Shown here in pieces: positions 13,850-25,539 of a stretch of DNA of 64,000 nucleotides (position 1 is the stretch's first letter; each line of letters begins with the position of its first letter). Below the pieces are notes generated by a model. The model made no database searches and was not told where the DNA came from. It worked only from the letters and a program-made list of their open reading frames with translations. A program made the translations under genes and the position numbers. The stretch covers positions 11,860,001 through 11,924,000 of the forward strand of contig NC_091033.1 of NCBI RefSeq assembly GCF_041296385.1. Direction: 5' to 3'. This DNA comes from Aphelocoma coerulescens (lineage: Eukaryota > Chordata > Aves > Passeriformes > Corvidae).

Positions 13850-14445
13850 CTGGCACCTGGGCAATGCTCATTCCTCCACTTCAGGGAGCACCTACTCAAA
13901 TTGGCATTTGCTGTTCTCTCTACAAAACTGTCCCTCTTCTTTATTCTGGTTTTCCTGTGTGGCTGGAGAAACAAGGAGTTTCATGATCACCTCCTCAGTG
14001 TGCTCTAGTTTCACCAGCCAAGACCTTCCTGACTTTGCTTTCCATAGCCAAGAGTTTATTTTCCTTCAGGCTTTCATCTATGCTCAGAGAACATTCCTTC
14101 ATAAACTGCAATGAGACTTCAGCTGGGGAAAATGGATTTAAAGGCCACAAGGAAACAAAGTCCTGTTTTTCTTTATGAAAAGTGGATTGGTCATTTTGCC
14201 TGCTTTAAAAACCACTCAAATATAATGAATCAATTTGTGCAGTTTTAGGAGAAACCATAAAATTACTTCAAAAGAAAGTAAGAGTGTTATAAGTGGACAA
14301 AAAGAAGGAGAAGAAAGCCCAGACAATTTAAAAATACATAACTGGCATCCACTTTATGGCACGCAGCTCTTTGGAAACTGTTTTATACTTAATACATACC
14401 ACTGACTTCTTTTTAGACTGAAACATACTGTACCCTTGAAAAATT

Positions 14446-14483
14446 TTTTATTCAAATCTCAGTTTACAGAGATTTGAATAAAA
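14446..14483. repeat. perfect inverted repeat, 15-bp arms, 8-nt loop
   Basis: The left arm 14446-14460 (ending ttattcaaatctc) is the exact reverse complement of the right arm 14469-14483 (gagatttgaataa plus two A). The loop is agtttaca. It is the longest perfect short-loop hairpin I found in the window. A tandem duplication follows at 14487 and a CR1 remnant lies 340 bases to the right. It is AT-rich with no long open frame. It could be a replication-slippage palindrome, a small foldback-type element, or a hairpin in a noncoding transcript. Confidence 0.9.
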
Positions 14484-14486
14484 CAA

Positions 14487-14526
14487 ATGGTAGCACAAAA
14501 ATACAGACTATGGTAGCACAAAAATA
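14487..14526 (+). repeat. tandem duplication, 23-bp period
   Basis: The 17-mer atggtagcacaaaaata occurs at 14487-14503 and again, without mismatch, at 14510-14526, giving a 23-base period. It starts four bases after the hairpin at 14446-14483, so both structures may come from one local rearrangement. Confidence 0.92.
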
Positions 14527-14580
14527 TTTGAGAAAAGCTGGAAGGTATCTTTCTTTGCCAGTCCACTAAAAATCTTTTTT

Positions 14581-14648
14581 ACAGAAAAAATCCCAAACAA
14601 ACACAAAAACCCCAAAGAAACAAACAAAAAAGAAGGGAAAAAACAAAG
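14581..14648 (+). repeat. A/C-rich low-complexity tract
   Basis: A stretch made almost wholly of A runs interrupted by single, double or short C runs, with a few G. It follows the hairpin and tandem duplication. It is one of eight such tracts with A and C on the plus strand. Confidence 0.85.
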
Positions 14649-14824
14649 TTCCATGTTTATTGTGGACTTAGCCCTTCTGTTCCCAGGCTGAATTCATGCA
14701 ACCCCATGAAGTGTGTGGCTTTACCATGAGATCAGGGACAAGTCTCAAGCATATAATACACAGAAATTTACACTGACATGCTGAGGTTTCAATTGAAAGA
14801 ATATTAATCCCAGCAGATATGCAA

Positions 14825-14934
14825 AACTTGATGGTCAAGGCCCTGAGTACCCTGATCTAGGCTGGTCCTGCTCTAAGTGGGGTCTCAACCAGGTGACCTC
14901 CAGAGGTTCATTCCAATCAACTATTCTAGGATTT
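14825..14934 (+). mobile_element. degraded CR1 3'-end fragment
   Basis: This sequence matches the last hundred or so bases of a CR1 element in the plus orientation: 'caaggccctgagtaccctgatcta', 'ggtcctgctctaagtgg', 'aaccaggtgacctccagaggttcattccaa' and a decayed tail 'ctattctaggat'. The order and spacing agree with the family, but mismatches are frequent and the terminal ATTCT repeats are almost gone, so this is an older copy than the one at 23.7 kb. The left boundary is uncertain because divergence hides it. No coding potential. Confidence 0.68.
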
Positions 14935-16650
14935 TTTAAAATGTTTGTAAGTATTAAAGCCAATGTTTTTTTGAATAGCTCTATCAGCAGGATAACAACT
15001 TCACTGCATCAAGAAACTGCGTTAAATACAAGAAAGAGACTTTAGAAGGCAGTGCTGTCAACAGCAAAAGAGCCTGACTCAGTGCCCAAATTCTCTTCCT
15101 TTCTTGTAGTCCTGAAACAGGATGTTTAAAGAAACAATTCCAGAACAGCAGACATTAATATCCAATAGACATTCCCTGCACTGCCATCTGGCCTAAATTT
15201 CTTTCCATTCCATTGAATTTCTTGCAGTAGTAACTGGCATTTCAAAGGGAGACATTCCACACAAATGCTCTGTTGCCACTACAATTAGTTCAGCTTTTGC
15301 ATTTTAAAGTCTGGGTTTTGTCTGGGAAAATGGGAATGCTTCCTTAACAGATAATACCTATAAGGTGAGGAAAAATAGTACATGGTGAGATATTAGTGTC
15401 TGGACAGATGCTATTGAGGAGTTAGTCTTAAATCACTGCAAGGCCAATTTATTTTATGCCTATAATTGCTGCTCAAAGTTCATGGTGGCATTTTGCTGAT
15501 GTGCCTGAAATAGTCTTTGTGGGTGCTGTTAGAGCTGATTTGACAGTAGGTAAGGCAAAAGGGGCAATGATGCAGCTGAATGCCTGTCTGAGTCATTTTG
15601 ATAAGTGTACAGCCTGTGCAGAAACTTCTTAATTGCTCCAATATTCTTCAGTTGTTCCTGTTCACGGCCTCTGTGAGAAAGGTCATCAATCACAGTGTGT
15701 GTGAAGTTTTTATGTTTTGCTTGCTTAACAAAACACATTTTAAAGAAAGTAAAACCAGTTAATAAGAACTTAAGGAGGTTATGATGTTCCCTCTCCCAAC
15801 AGCAAATGTGGAACATGATTCATTTAGTATCTGTATTAGAGGGAGGCACAAGCTTAGTGCTAAACCTTGCTCTTATTCATGCTCTGCAAGAGAAAACATT
15901 GCCTCTGGTATTTAGATGTGATAAGAGTAGCAATAGATCCACTAATTAAAATCTTGTGGTGTATGCAAAGAGGTAGAGTAGGCAACCCCATAATCTAGCC
16001 CTGGACTTGTCCCTGAGTTCAAGACAAGTTATTCAGTAGTTTTACATTTTTGATGAGCCATGAAAGAACACAGCCTATGTGTAGGGATGTGCAGCAGGTC
16101 TTGAGAGATCTGAGAACACAGAGCACCTTCCCAGATTTCAGGACACTCTCATCACTTCCACGTGGTCAGGACAATACTGCCTCTTCATCTGAGGTACAAA
16201 AAAAGGTCAACCTTGATGCATGGCCCTTCTTTCCTGCTCCAGTCTGACTGTTGGTGTGAAAAATGTGCCAAAAATTGTGTGGGTTGACTTTATTTCGCTG
16301 GCTGGTCCCCTTGCTTTGGGATAGTCTCATTGCATAAGGAGGAGATTTCATTCCAGAAGAGATACCAGGCCTGAATTCAGTCCTTTGTATCTAATACTGT
16401 GTACATTTCAGATTGCATCAAGGTTGCCATAGGAACAAAAAGATTTGTATTGAATGGCAGAAAATTCAAAAAATATGATATATGAATCCTGCATAATTTG
16501 TTGACAGTAAATCTTCATTGCCTGAGGCCTATATCACTTTAAAATTACACATTTTTCTAAGAAAGAAATGAAAAACTTGATAAAGCAATTAAAATGTTCA
16601 GAATATTCACATTTTTTCCACTTGCTGCTTTTGGAAATGTTATCTTTTAG

Positions 16651-16674
16651 ATATATATACATACACACACACAC
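16651..16674. repeat. compound AT/AC microsatellite
   Basis: A short compound repeat of four AT units, a tac/ata transition and then about seven AC units. It is likely length-variable. Confidence 0.88.
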
Positions 16675-16745
16675 CATCTCCAGTTAGGGAATTCTCTCTG
16701 GTTCTGCCAGTGGGGATTTTAAAGAGAAAGAAACCTGTCAATTAT

Positions 16746-16806
16746 GCAAAAACAAAAAACACCACCAACAACAAAAAAAAGGCAAAAAACCAAAACGCCA
16801 AAACAC
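16746..16806 (+). repeat. A/C-rich low-complexity tract
   Basis: Runs of A broken by C and a few G, including an A8 run. Two short lysine/threonine-rich frames over it are composition artefacts. Confidence 0.85.
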
Positions 16807-18303
16807 TACCTTCTACATTCCCACTGTCCCCTTATATTTGCCCTTCCAGTCCAGTCTCTCATTTTAAGAACATCTGCAATATTATCTCCAAATACTTTTG
16901 AGCATTTTTCTACTCCCCAACATTAAGTAGCCCAAAAGCTGAACTTCCATTATATTTCCTTTTGTTGCAGATAGTCTCATCCCTACAGCTCCAATGTTCC
17001 AACCTCAAAGCCTTTCCTGGCAAACCAAACCCATGCCAGTAAGTTCTCTCCCCCAGACTTTATTTGATATAGTAACAGATGGATCCCAAACTGTAGAAAG
17101 ACACCCACTGACTTCAAACCTGGAAAGATTTAAAGTGCATCTGTAATGTGCCAATTCCCACTGATTCCCACATTCCTATGGAAAACTGTAAAGGAGAGGA
17201 TTTTAGGCTGCTGATAAAAGCATCCTGAGAAAACCCACAGCTCCACACATGGAAATCCCTGTGATTGCACCTGCCTGGTTTTGGGGAAAGAAACCCTTCT
17301 CTGGTGTTTCACTACAATCTAACAAAACCCAAACCATGGTTTTCACTGGGAGGAGGCAGCAAATTTTTTTTCACCATTAGCTTTGAAGGCCACAGAAAAT
17401 TGCAGAGATTCACAAGTGATACCATAAAGAGATTTTGGACTCTGAACTCCCGTTGTTCTGGCTGCAAAGGAGAGAAGGAATTCCCCCCTAAAATGTTATT
17501 TTCAGATGCCTCACTGAGAACTGCATCACGTGATAAAATCCTTCCTCTTATCCTTGCACTGGATAATTAAATGGAATGAAAGAACAATATTGCAAAATCA
17601 ATCCTTACCAAGCAGCACCTACAGCATTGACTTTACAGCAAACCCTTTCCACAACCCATGGAATTAGGGGAAAATAAACTGCAAAGTTTGTTGAGTAAAT
17701 TATAATACCAAATGAAATAATTTTGATCTTTTTGTGGACATTCTAGAAATGGAAAATAATTTATTCCCTAATGTCCTTGAATGATGAATATTTGGATTTA
17801 TTTCAAAAGGAATCAAAAGAGTCAGAGCGTGTGAATGTAATGAATTTTGCTGCTGATACTGGGTAGAAGTGCAAATGGATCTATCATATTCTTCTTGCCC
17901 ATTAATGCTAATGCATGTGCATTGAAAAGAGAATATAATCCATAATATATGCAAAAAATCTGCATTATTGTTGGTAGAAGAGTTACACTTGTCCTTGGGC
18001 TTCAGTAATGTTCTCTGCTGGTGCTCTTTTGTTTAATAAAAGCATCATTATTTTTCCTTTTAATTGAGTAGCTACACTTCAGAGCAGCATTAGTAAAACC
18101 ATTTTCAAGTGAATTTTTGCTATAACTCCACCATCCTTCTCTTTATATCTCTTAAGGGATAAGTGAATCTGCCTCCAAAACTTGATAGGAGCCAAATATG
18201 ATTGCCTTTGAAGGTACAAAAAGTATTCAAAAACTTCCCTTATGAAATAATTTTCTAATTTCTCCCCTCCTTAAGCCTTGCATAAAAAATAAAAATAAGG
18301 CTT

Positions 18304-18372
18304 TAAAAACCCCAAACCAAAAAAGAAAGAAAGAAAAAAAAAGCCATCATCACAACAACAAACAAAACCCCC
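18304..18372 (+). repeat. A/C-rich and GAAA-type low-complexity tract
   Basis: A-rich sequence with C interruptions on both sides of a small block of gaaa units (18324-18340), ending in aacaaaacccccaagg. On the minus strand it yields a phenylalanine/leucine-rich frame with no credible protein. Confidence 0.85.
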
Positions 18373-18580
18373 AAGGAGGATTAAAATCAAAAAGCCCAAG
18401 AGCAACAGGCAGGATAGAAAGGGAGAGAATTGGAAGTAAAGGAAATATGAAGTGTCACTACACACTTTAAGCTTCCCTCTGTCACCAGTATCGTATTATT
18501 TAGTAATTAGAGTTTAATCTCTCATGCAGTTCTATGACTCCATTAAAAACAACTGGTTCTGCAGACACTGTGTGCCTTTT

Positions 18581-18588
18581 CCCCCCCC
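18581..18588 (+). repeat. C8 homopolymer
   Basis: Eight C residues followed by GGG. Similar runs occur at 5711-5718 (C8) and 34606-34614 (C9). They matter mainly as places where sequencing may misjudge length. Confidence 0.9.
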
Positions 18589-18812
18589 GGGAGCTCCCAT
18601 GTCTGACACACAAAACATCATTTCCATGGTGTCCAGCACTGCCCTGCCTTGCTCAGAGCCAGCCCAGTGCACAGAATGCAGTGTTGGCCTTGGCTGCTCT
18701 TATTCTGCAGAGGGAAAACAAGCAGCTCTTTCTAGGACCAGAACTCAGGAGCTACACTCAACTGGAAATGCCACAAAAATGACGAGTTAGTCTCAATAAA
18801 TAAAAAATTCAG

Positions 18813-18855
18813 ATAAAACCAAAACAAACAACACCAAAAAACCAAATACCAAAAC
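18813..18855 (+). repeat. A/C-rich low-complexity tract
   Basis: Same kind of A-run/CC pattern as at 18304, about 440 bases further on. No retroelement body is recognisable to its left. Confidence 0.8.
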
Positions 18856-21800
18856 TATTGGCAACATACAGAAAGGAAACATCTGCCCATGCTTCCTCTT
18901 CCACCACAGAATTTTCATTCTATCACTCTCCAAGCTCAGGTGAGAATGCACCTTGGCTTGTTCTGGTCTCATTTTCTGTTTCTTGTTCTTTTGTGGGACA
19001 AAAGTATTTTTTTCTGCAACAACAAAAATAATTAAAATGTTCCTGATTGTACAGAGGAGAAAAGAAATCCCTGATAGAACTGAACAATCTATGGCAGAAT
19101 CTGTCATCTGGAAAAAGTGGTTTTGAAAGCAACAGTGGTCTATGTGTTCAGGTAAATCACTCTATGACCTCCCCAAGCAATTTTCCATGTTTTCTTTTGT
19201 CCTGCTGAGTAACAAGTATAGCAAGTACTGTTTTCACCAGTTTCTCTATGCAGATTTCTTTTACAAATATTCTCTAGCAGACATTATCTAACAATTCAGT
19301 CAATGACAGGTGATCATCTGAGCCAGATACCTCCCATCTGGTCATCTCCTCCAGCTTCCAGCTTGTAAGTCTTAGATAGAAGCACTTAATTTGAATGCTT
19401 TCTAACACACCTGCACAATTTAATTCCCTTTGTTCCTTCCCTTGGATAGATTTGGAAACAAAGAACATCCCCCCCTCTGCACATCCAAGACTTCCAAGTG
19501 TGGAGGGAGGTTAAGACTGAAGTTGCAACTGATGGGAAGGCAAACCAAAAAACACACCTCCAGAAAAAAACTCAACCTTAAAAATTAAATTATTTTCAAG
19601 CCACTTAAATATTTTTTCCCACTCAATCACAGTGCTGAGTCCAGAGAGGACTCTGAACATGATTGTGTCTCGTGGTACGAATTAAATTTTCATTTCAGGT
19701 CCCATAATGGAAATGACCCTAATTCAAATTCTTTAGAGAAGATGTTTTCCCCTTGTCATCTGCTTAGATTTAATTTAAGAGAACATGAAAAAAAATTAAA
19801 AAATTAAAAGGTATAAATCACATCCCTGTGTTTGTTGTACTCGCAGGATTTTTGTGAGGGAATGCTGGAGAAATAGAGAGGAAAGAGAGCACTTAAAATG
19901 TTTTGACTGCAAATGCTTGCAAAAATGTTTTCTTCCTGTAAAAATAAGATATCAATAATAGATAGCTTCCCTAAAAATGAGACTTAAGGCCATAGGGGCC
20001 AGTGTAGAAGTGAATGGGGAAGTTGGAGCCTTGAAGTTTAAAGCAGAAGGATTCCCAAGATTTGATTGTATAAAAGTGCATAAAAACTAACAATAAGGAA
20101 TGGGTGTTTTCCTTAATAAAAGAAAATAAATTAATAAAAACACCCCAGGAAAATACAATCAAAATCCAGATGAATTATATCAGTGGAAAAATCACACGTA
20201 GCAATTTTGTGCTGCCTCATAAACATCCTACTCCCATGACAAGCCTCCAACACGGTTCTCCTTCCTTTAGGCCAGGCCATAGCTCAGGAAGGGCTGCAAA
20301 AAGTTTGCGTGAGTAGAAATTTCACTAGCAGAGAGTGGTGACACTTTGCACCAGGCTGGTGCCACAACAAGCAGCTCAGGAGCACCAATAAATTGGTCCC
20401 CAGGCTTGAAGTGTCTCAGCATATGAAAATGAGGCACATTTTTGCACAGTTATGAATTGCAAAGCTGTAGGAAAGCCTATGACATTCTCCTGGTGCTCCA
20501 TATGCATGCGGTCAAGGGGGCACTAAAATGCAGAAGCACACGGTCAAATATGCTCTTATCCATCAGGTTTGATAATTCAGATGTTCAGGATCTACTCCCT
20601 CCTTGAAAATATTTTTCAGCAAGTAAAATGACTTAGGTCACCTACAGACCTGCTGCCCATTTGGGAGGCAAAACAAAACTGGTTTGTTTCTGTCTCTCCA
20701 CTTTAGCACTCGTGTGTTCAGCAGTGTCCACCTGCATAAGCTGAAAGAACAGTTGGGTGAGCAAGTGAAAACAATAAAATCTGAGCACAAACACCACAAG
20801 GGCCCTTAAGTGTTTCAGTAGGAATTAATCCCACAAACGGCAGAACCAGTGCTGTGTTTTCACAGACCTCCTAGAACCTGATTGTCAGCAGCTCCTGTAT
20901 TGTGTCAGAAATTGCAACATTATTAAAACAGGATGACATCCTTAAAACCTGCATTTAAATGAATAAATACAGGTTGAGTGGTTGCACTTGAGGCAATCAT
21001 TTAGGGAGAACTCTGTCAAGGTTTTTTTTTTCACTAGCAAGTTCCAGCTCTTACTCTCCAGTTTAGCAAAAGTGCACTGAAAGGATGCAAACAAACACAC
21101 AATTAGAAATGCTCAGAGTAATCAAGTAAGAAAAGTTTTGATTCCTTATTGTGCTGCCTTAAAGAAATACAAATGAAATCATTCTGATATTGCACTTGCA
21201 AGATACATTAAAAAGAATAAAATCTCCTTCCACAAGCTTCCTGTTGGTAATAAGCATTCTGTGCCCAGATATACAGCACAGTAACACAATTTGCTCTATT
21301 TAAATGTAAAAGAAAAGATAGGTACAAAATGCAGCCATTACCAAGTTGCTGAAAGGTATTTTCTCCCAATTCAAAAACACTTAAAGATGTTTTAGGGCAA
21401 TTAGTTAACAAGCAAGTTGTGATTTTTAGATTTCAATGAATGCAGGAAGCATTTTTGACACAAAATAGGAGCATTAAGCCCCCCTAGCATAGGTGTGATG
21501 TCAGGGAAGGTGTGTGGCTTTTCTCCACATTCCTGCTGGAGTCTCTCCAGAAGGGGAGGAATAGAAGCATCAGGATAGAGCAGTTTTTTCCCCAGCAGCA
21601 CAGGGTCTGCCCATACTGTTTAAACCTCCTCTTGCTGCTGAATTTACAGGTACTCTGGGAGGTTCAAGCCACAGGGAGGTCTCCTGTCAGTCAGCTGCAT
21701 TCCCATTGTGCCAGGCAGAAGCCAAATCTCCAGGGGGGCTTCACAGTGGCTCTACAAGCTGCACCTAAATTATTTCTAGAAGGTGTTCACCCCAGGGAAC

Positions 21801-23655
21801 ACAGCCCCTGCAGATGGGAAAATGTATTGACTGGTCAGTACTGAAATGTCTGATTGTGTTCAATATTCAGAGCACAGAATATTGCAATTCGTCTTGTATT
21901 CTGCAAAATGACAATATTATAGTTAACTCTAGTCAAATAGGGAGGGGGTGGAGTAGCAGGGTGTTTACATGCATTTTTAGTGAATACATCCTTTTAGAGT
22001 TCCAAAGGTTGTTTTAACCTCTCCTTTCCCACTCCTCTTGGCTTGAGTCAGCCCTTTGCCTTTTTGGTGGTGGCAGAAGCACAGACAGTGTCTGCTCTGA
22101 AAACAAGGAACAGCAGTTCTGCTCAGCACAGATCTGTGCAGACATCATTTACTAGGAGAATTGATAAAACACTTGAGAACTTGTCTCTAAAGTACAAATT
22201 GACATCAAGTCTTTCAACACATACTTTGCTATTGATACTTGCCATAAAACACAAAGAAGATTCAAAGATGCCACTCAGTTGTCAGTGCTGCTTCACTGCA
22301 CAAGGAAAACAAAACACAAATGAGAAACCATATTTGTATCTGAATAGTGCAGGATAAAATCATAAATTGCATCAGACAGTGTACAAGTCACTGTCCCTTT
22401 CTATTAGCACTGGTTGTAGGCAGACCCAGTGTTATGGAATGTTTCATTCTGCATTTTTCCTTTAGGTGTCACATGAATTAGCCAGAAAAAAATATTTAAC
22501 TTTCCTCAGGAACAAGCTGTCTTTGTCACTTTGTCTTGACTTCATCTGTGTGCATTAGACTCTGCCTGAAGAGTTCTTGAAGGCTCCTTAACTTCAGAAA
22601 CAGAAACTTCTCCCTTTTAAATTGTAGTAACAGCAGTGCCCAACTCTCAACTGCAACATTCCTGAGGACTACACAATGAAATCCTGGATGCATGAAAACT
22701 AGGAACATTTTCCCACTCATCCCTTTCAGATGAAGGCCACAGAGAAGTGACTAAAGAACAGAAATTTTTCAGTGAGTGTTTTTTGGATATTTTATATAAT
22801 TTGTCTAGACAAAAAAATATTTACAAAACAAAATGATGGCTGTGAAATGCTTTTCAAAACCTAATTTGTAACAACTCCACAAGTTTTTCTTGTATGCCAA
22901 GTCTTTGTAACATTGTGAATATGAAAAAAAATACTGAGCTAGAACTTTATATAGTCCATTGAACATAAAAAGCACAGACTTAATGTTACCTTATTGTGAT
23001 TCAGATCAATTCAAGTCATGGAAAACTTCATCACAGAAGTGAATGATAAAAGTGATCCAGATCTCTCTGATGAAAGACGTTTCTCAATGAATCATTTCAA
23101 GTACTCTTTATAAAGTACTTTAAAAAAAACACACACAGAAGATAATAAAAACAGATAATTCTGATTTTTCAAGACATCTTTGATACGTTGGCTTTCCAAG
23201 ACTCACCATCCATCAAAAGAAGAGAGCTCTTGGGACTGGACTTGCAGATCAGGGTGTGTGGGTGTGTGGGGGAATGCTCGTGTTAACGTTCCACCACCTC
23301 TGTGTGTTATTTGTTCTGCAATGTGGTATCATCACAATGTGTTATTTTAGCTCTAGTATATTGCTTCCTCTTAAAAAAATGTCAAATACAAGCACTTTCT
23401 TGCAATTACAGACTGTTTTGATAAAAGGAGTTTGTTTTAAGAAAGGAACTTGTCTCTAAACTTTAAAATAAATACTTGCATATGTCGGTAGAGAAATGAA
23501 TGGGGGAAGAAAAAATCCATCTGAACACTGTGTCCTTAAAATAACACTGGATCAACCTGAGATTTTTCAAATTGTATGTACCTCTACAAACTAAGAAATA
23601 AATGCAAAATGCCTTATTGAACAGGAGTACATTCCAAAAAGGATGGGGGACCACA

Positions 23656-23803
23656 CTCCGGAACACACAGCCCAGAGAGGGCATGGAGTCTCCCTCACTG
23701 GAGAGGTTCCTGAACTATCTGGACACAATCCTGTGCCCCATGCTCTGGGATGGCCCTGCTCAAGCAGGGAGGTGGGACCAGATGACCCACTCTGTGATTC
23801 TAT
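23656..23803 (+). mobile_element. CR1 LINE 3'-end fragment
   Basis: A short plus-strand CR1 tail. Landmarks in order are a divergent 'cagcccagagagg' (family form ggctgcccagggagg), 'catggagtctccctcactggagag', 'ctggacacaatcctgtgc', 'gccctgctcaagcaggg', 'gaccagatgacc' and the terminal 'ctgtgattctat'. About 25 bases normally found between the 'gatgacc' motif and the tail (the ccagaggtcccttccaacc segment) are missing, so the copy has an internal deletion just before its end. It is 5'-truncated, as most avian CR1 copies are, and carries no coding capacity. Frames that cross it (23602-23885) are artefacts of the repeat. Confidence 0.85.
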
Positions 23804-24081
23804 AAGTTTGAGGGAAAGACAAAAATCCCAAACACTTTCAGCTTCTTCACTCTATTTACTCAAGCTTTCATTGAGTGGAGTCTGAAGGACTCCCCAGCAT
23901 TAACACACATCAGACATGGGAGGCCTGAGTGCTGTGTCCACCTCTGCCATGTCTACATCCATGCTGGGATTAACTGTCCCAGCAGCCACCTACATGTCCC
24001 TGGTCAGTGCTCTGCCACTGGGGCTTTTCTTCTGCTCTCTCTCCCTTTCATCTTCCCACCACAGAGCAGAACAGAGCAGAG

Positions 24082-24103
24082 ACCGAAGCACAAAAGCTTC
24101 GGT
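24082..24103. repeat. GC-containing stem-loop, 8-bp perfect arms
   Basis: The arms accgaagc (24082-24089) and gcttcggt (24096-24103) are perfect reverse complements around the loop acaaaa. Two direct copies of acagagcaga (24061-24080) lie just before it. The region follows the CR1 fragment at 23.7 kb and is GC-richer than its surroundings. There is no downstream T run and no bacterial context, so it is not called a terminator. Confidence 0.8.
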
Positions 24104-25490
24104 TTCCCTGCACAAACACTTCTGTCATTCCATCTGCTGTGACAGATGCACTGCCACCCTGGCACAAAATATGCAAGTCACAAGCAAGGCCAGAAAGGCA
24201 CCACCATGAACTCTGTGACCTTTCACGGGTCCCTGGGCCAGAGTATCCCAATGCGTCCTCCAAGTCACAACAAACCGCGCCGCAAATTCAAACCTTGTGG
24301 CCTCTCAGGCTGCACAATTTAGGTGTTAAAACAGAATATATTTACTGAAGAATGAATGCTGATAACAGCCTATCAGACCAGGATACACAGCAACAGCTGC
24401 CCACAGACTGTTTTAATGCCACCTGCTAACATGTCAACGTTTTACTGGGTGCAAGAAAGGCAAGAAACAATGACCAAACCTAGTGCTGGGGATAAATGAC
24501 TTTAGGAAAATTCCATTTCATTGCTCTGGATTGCATTACACCTTGCAGGTAAGGGAGTTTAAAGTGAACTGTGCACACATAGGAGCAGTAGGGATGGGAA
24601 GAATTCCAGCTGCTCATCCCACACCACCAGCACTGGGAGTAGCTTGCTCAGTGCTGCTGTTCTGGTCACACTCAGCAGCAGCCAAAAAATTGCCCTCTCC
24701 CCTTAACTGCTCACAGGAACACTGTTAGTCCCTTGAGCAGCTGGATTTTGGAAACACAGAATCCTACCTTTAACTACAGAAGGATCTACTGCATTTCATG
24801 AAGGACCTTTTTGCACAACACTCCGAGTTCCATGCAATGTTCAAAAAATTGCCCATGATAATTGAGGTAGACAGGAGGCTTATTTCAGCCAAAGCTGTTT
24901 TACAAGAAATAGCTTTCTTCTGATTGTGCTGCACTTCAACAGTCCATACATAATTTAAAACCAATATATTTTCAATTATTTTGAGCTCCCTAAACAAGAG
25001 AAATTTTATGGATGTTAAATATAACCAGGTAATCATTAAAATGTTGCTTGTGTTGCAATTTTTTTGCAGTTCAAAAGCAATGTTAAAATTTCTTAGTAGT
25101 AAATGAGGCCTCTAGGGAGGAATGGTTAGAAAAAGGTTTAATCAGATGTTCCACAAGAAAGCAGAGGAAAAAATCCAGCAAAATCATCTTCAATTTTCCT
25201 GCTCTTTTGGAATCAAAGTCACATCCAATAACTCATCCATAGTAGTTATTCCAACAGAAATATGTTACTAATTTCATGCAAAAGTACTGCCGAGGTGAAT
25301 TTACGTGCATGGCCAGAAATGTTTTGGCTGCATCACCCAAAATGTTCAGGACTGTAGACTGATGTGACCTTATTGTTATTAAATTAAAATCAAAGCCTTG
25401 TAGGATGTTTTGAAATGCCTGACAGCTACTAAAGCCTATCTCAGTGACACCTTAGTAAAAGGCCAAAAGAAATCAGCTCCATCTTCCTTG

Positions 25491-25539
25491 AGTATTCAAA
25501 CTACAAGTGTAGTTTGAACTTCAGTGTTCAAACTACAAG
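25491..25539. repeat. palindrome plus direct repeat (three copies of one 11-mer)
   Basis: The 11-mer ttcaaactaca occurs at 25495-25505, in reverse complement at 25508-25518 (a near-continuous hairpin with a 2-base spacer), and again in the forward direction at 25527-25537. The two forward copies extend to 17 bases with one mismatch (25491-25507 and 25523-25539), so this is both a tight inverted repeat and a 32-base-period direct repeat. Confidence 0.93.

Larger units (their letters stand above)
8865..14445. other. no gene recognised; unique sequence
   Basis: Mostly AT-rich unique DNA. 10.70-11.05 kb is GC-richer and pyrimidine-rich, giving overlapping proline/serine-rich frames without domains. 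12.4-13.3 kb is unique. 13.28-13.65 kb has a 123-codon plus-strand frame that is AT-derived and unrecognised. 13.66-14.11 kb holds overlapping frames around the GCA repeat. Confidence 0.68.
14936..23655. other. no gene recognised; unique sequence with A/C tracts
   Basis: Contains the simple repeats listed between 16.65 and 18.86 kb. 17.70-18.20 kb is unique and could hold conserved noncoding DNA. 20.3-20.9 kb is near-balanced unique sequence. 21.5-21.84 kb is GC-richer, with an unrecognised 110-codon plus-strand frame and a possible splice acceptor (ctgctgaatttacag, ending 21652) lacking a clear partner. A G-rich patch (23252-23272) has three G runs. Confidence 0.66.

Noticed and set aside
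23252..23272. Possible G-quadruplex; also 29934-29964 and 52413-52424
   Set aside because: Each has only three close runs of three or more G, one short of the standard four-run pattern.
24082..24103. Stem-loop considered as a bacterial-type terminator
   Set aside because: Vertebrate context and no following T run; kept only as a structural repeat.
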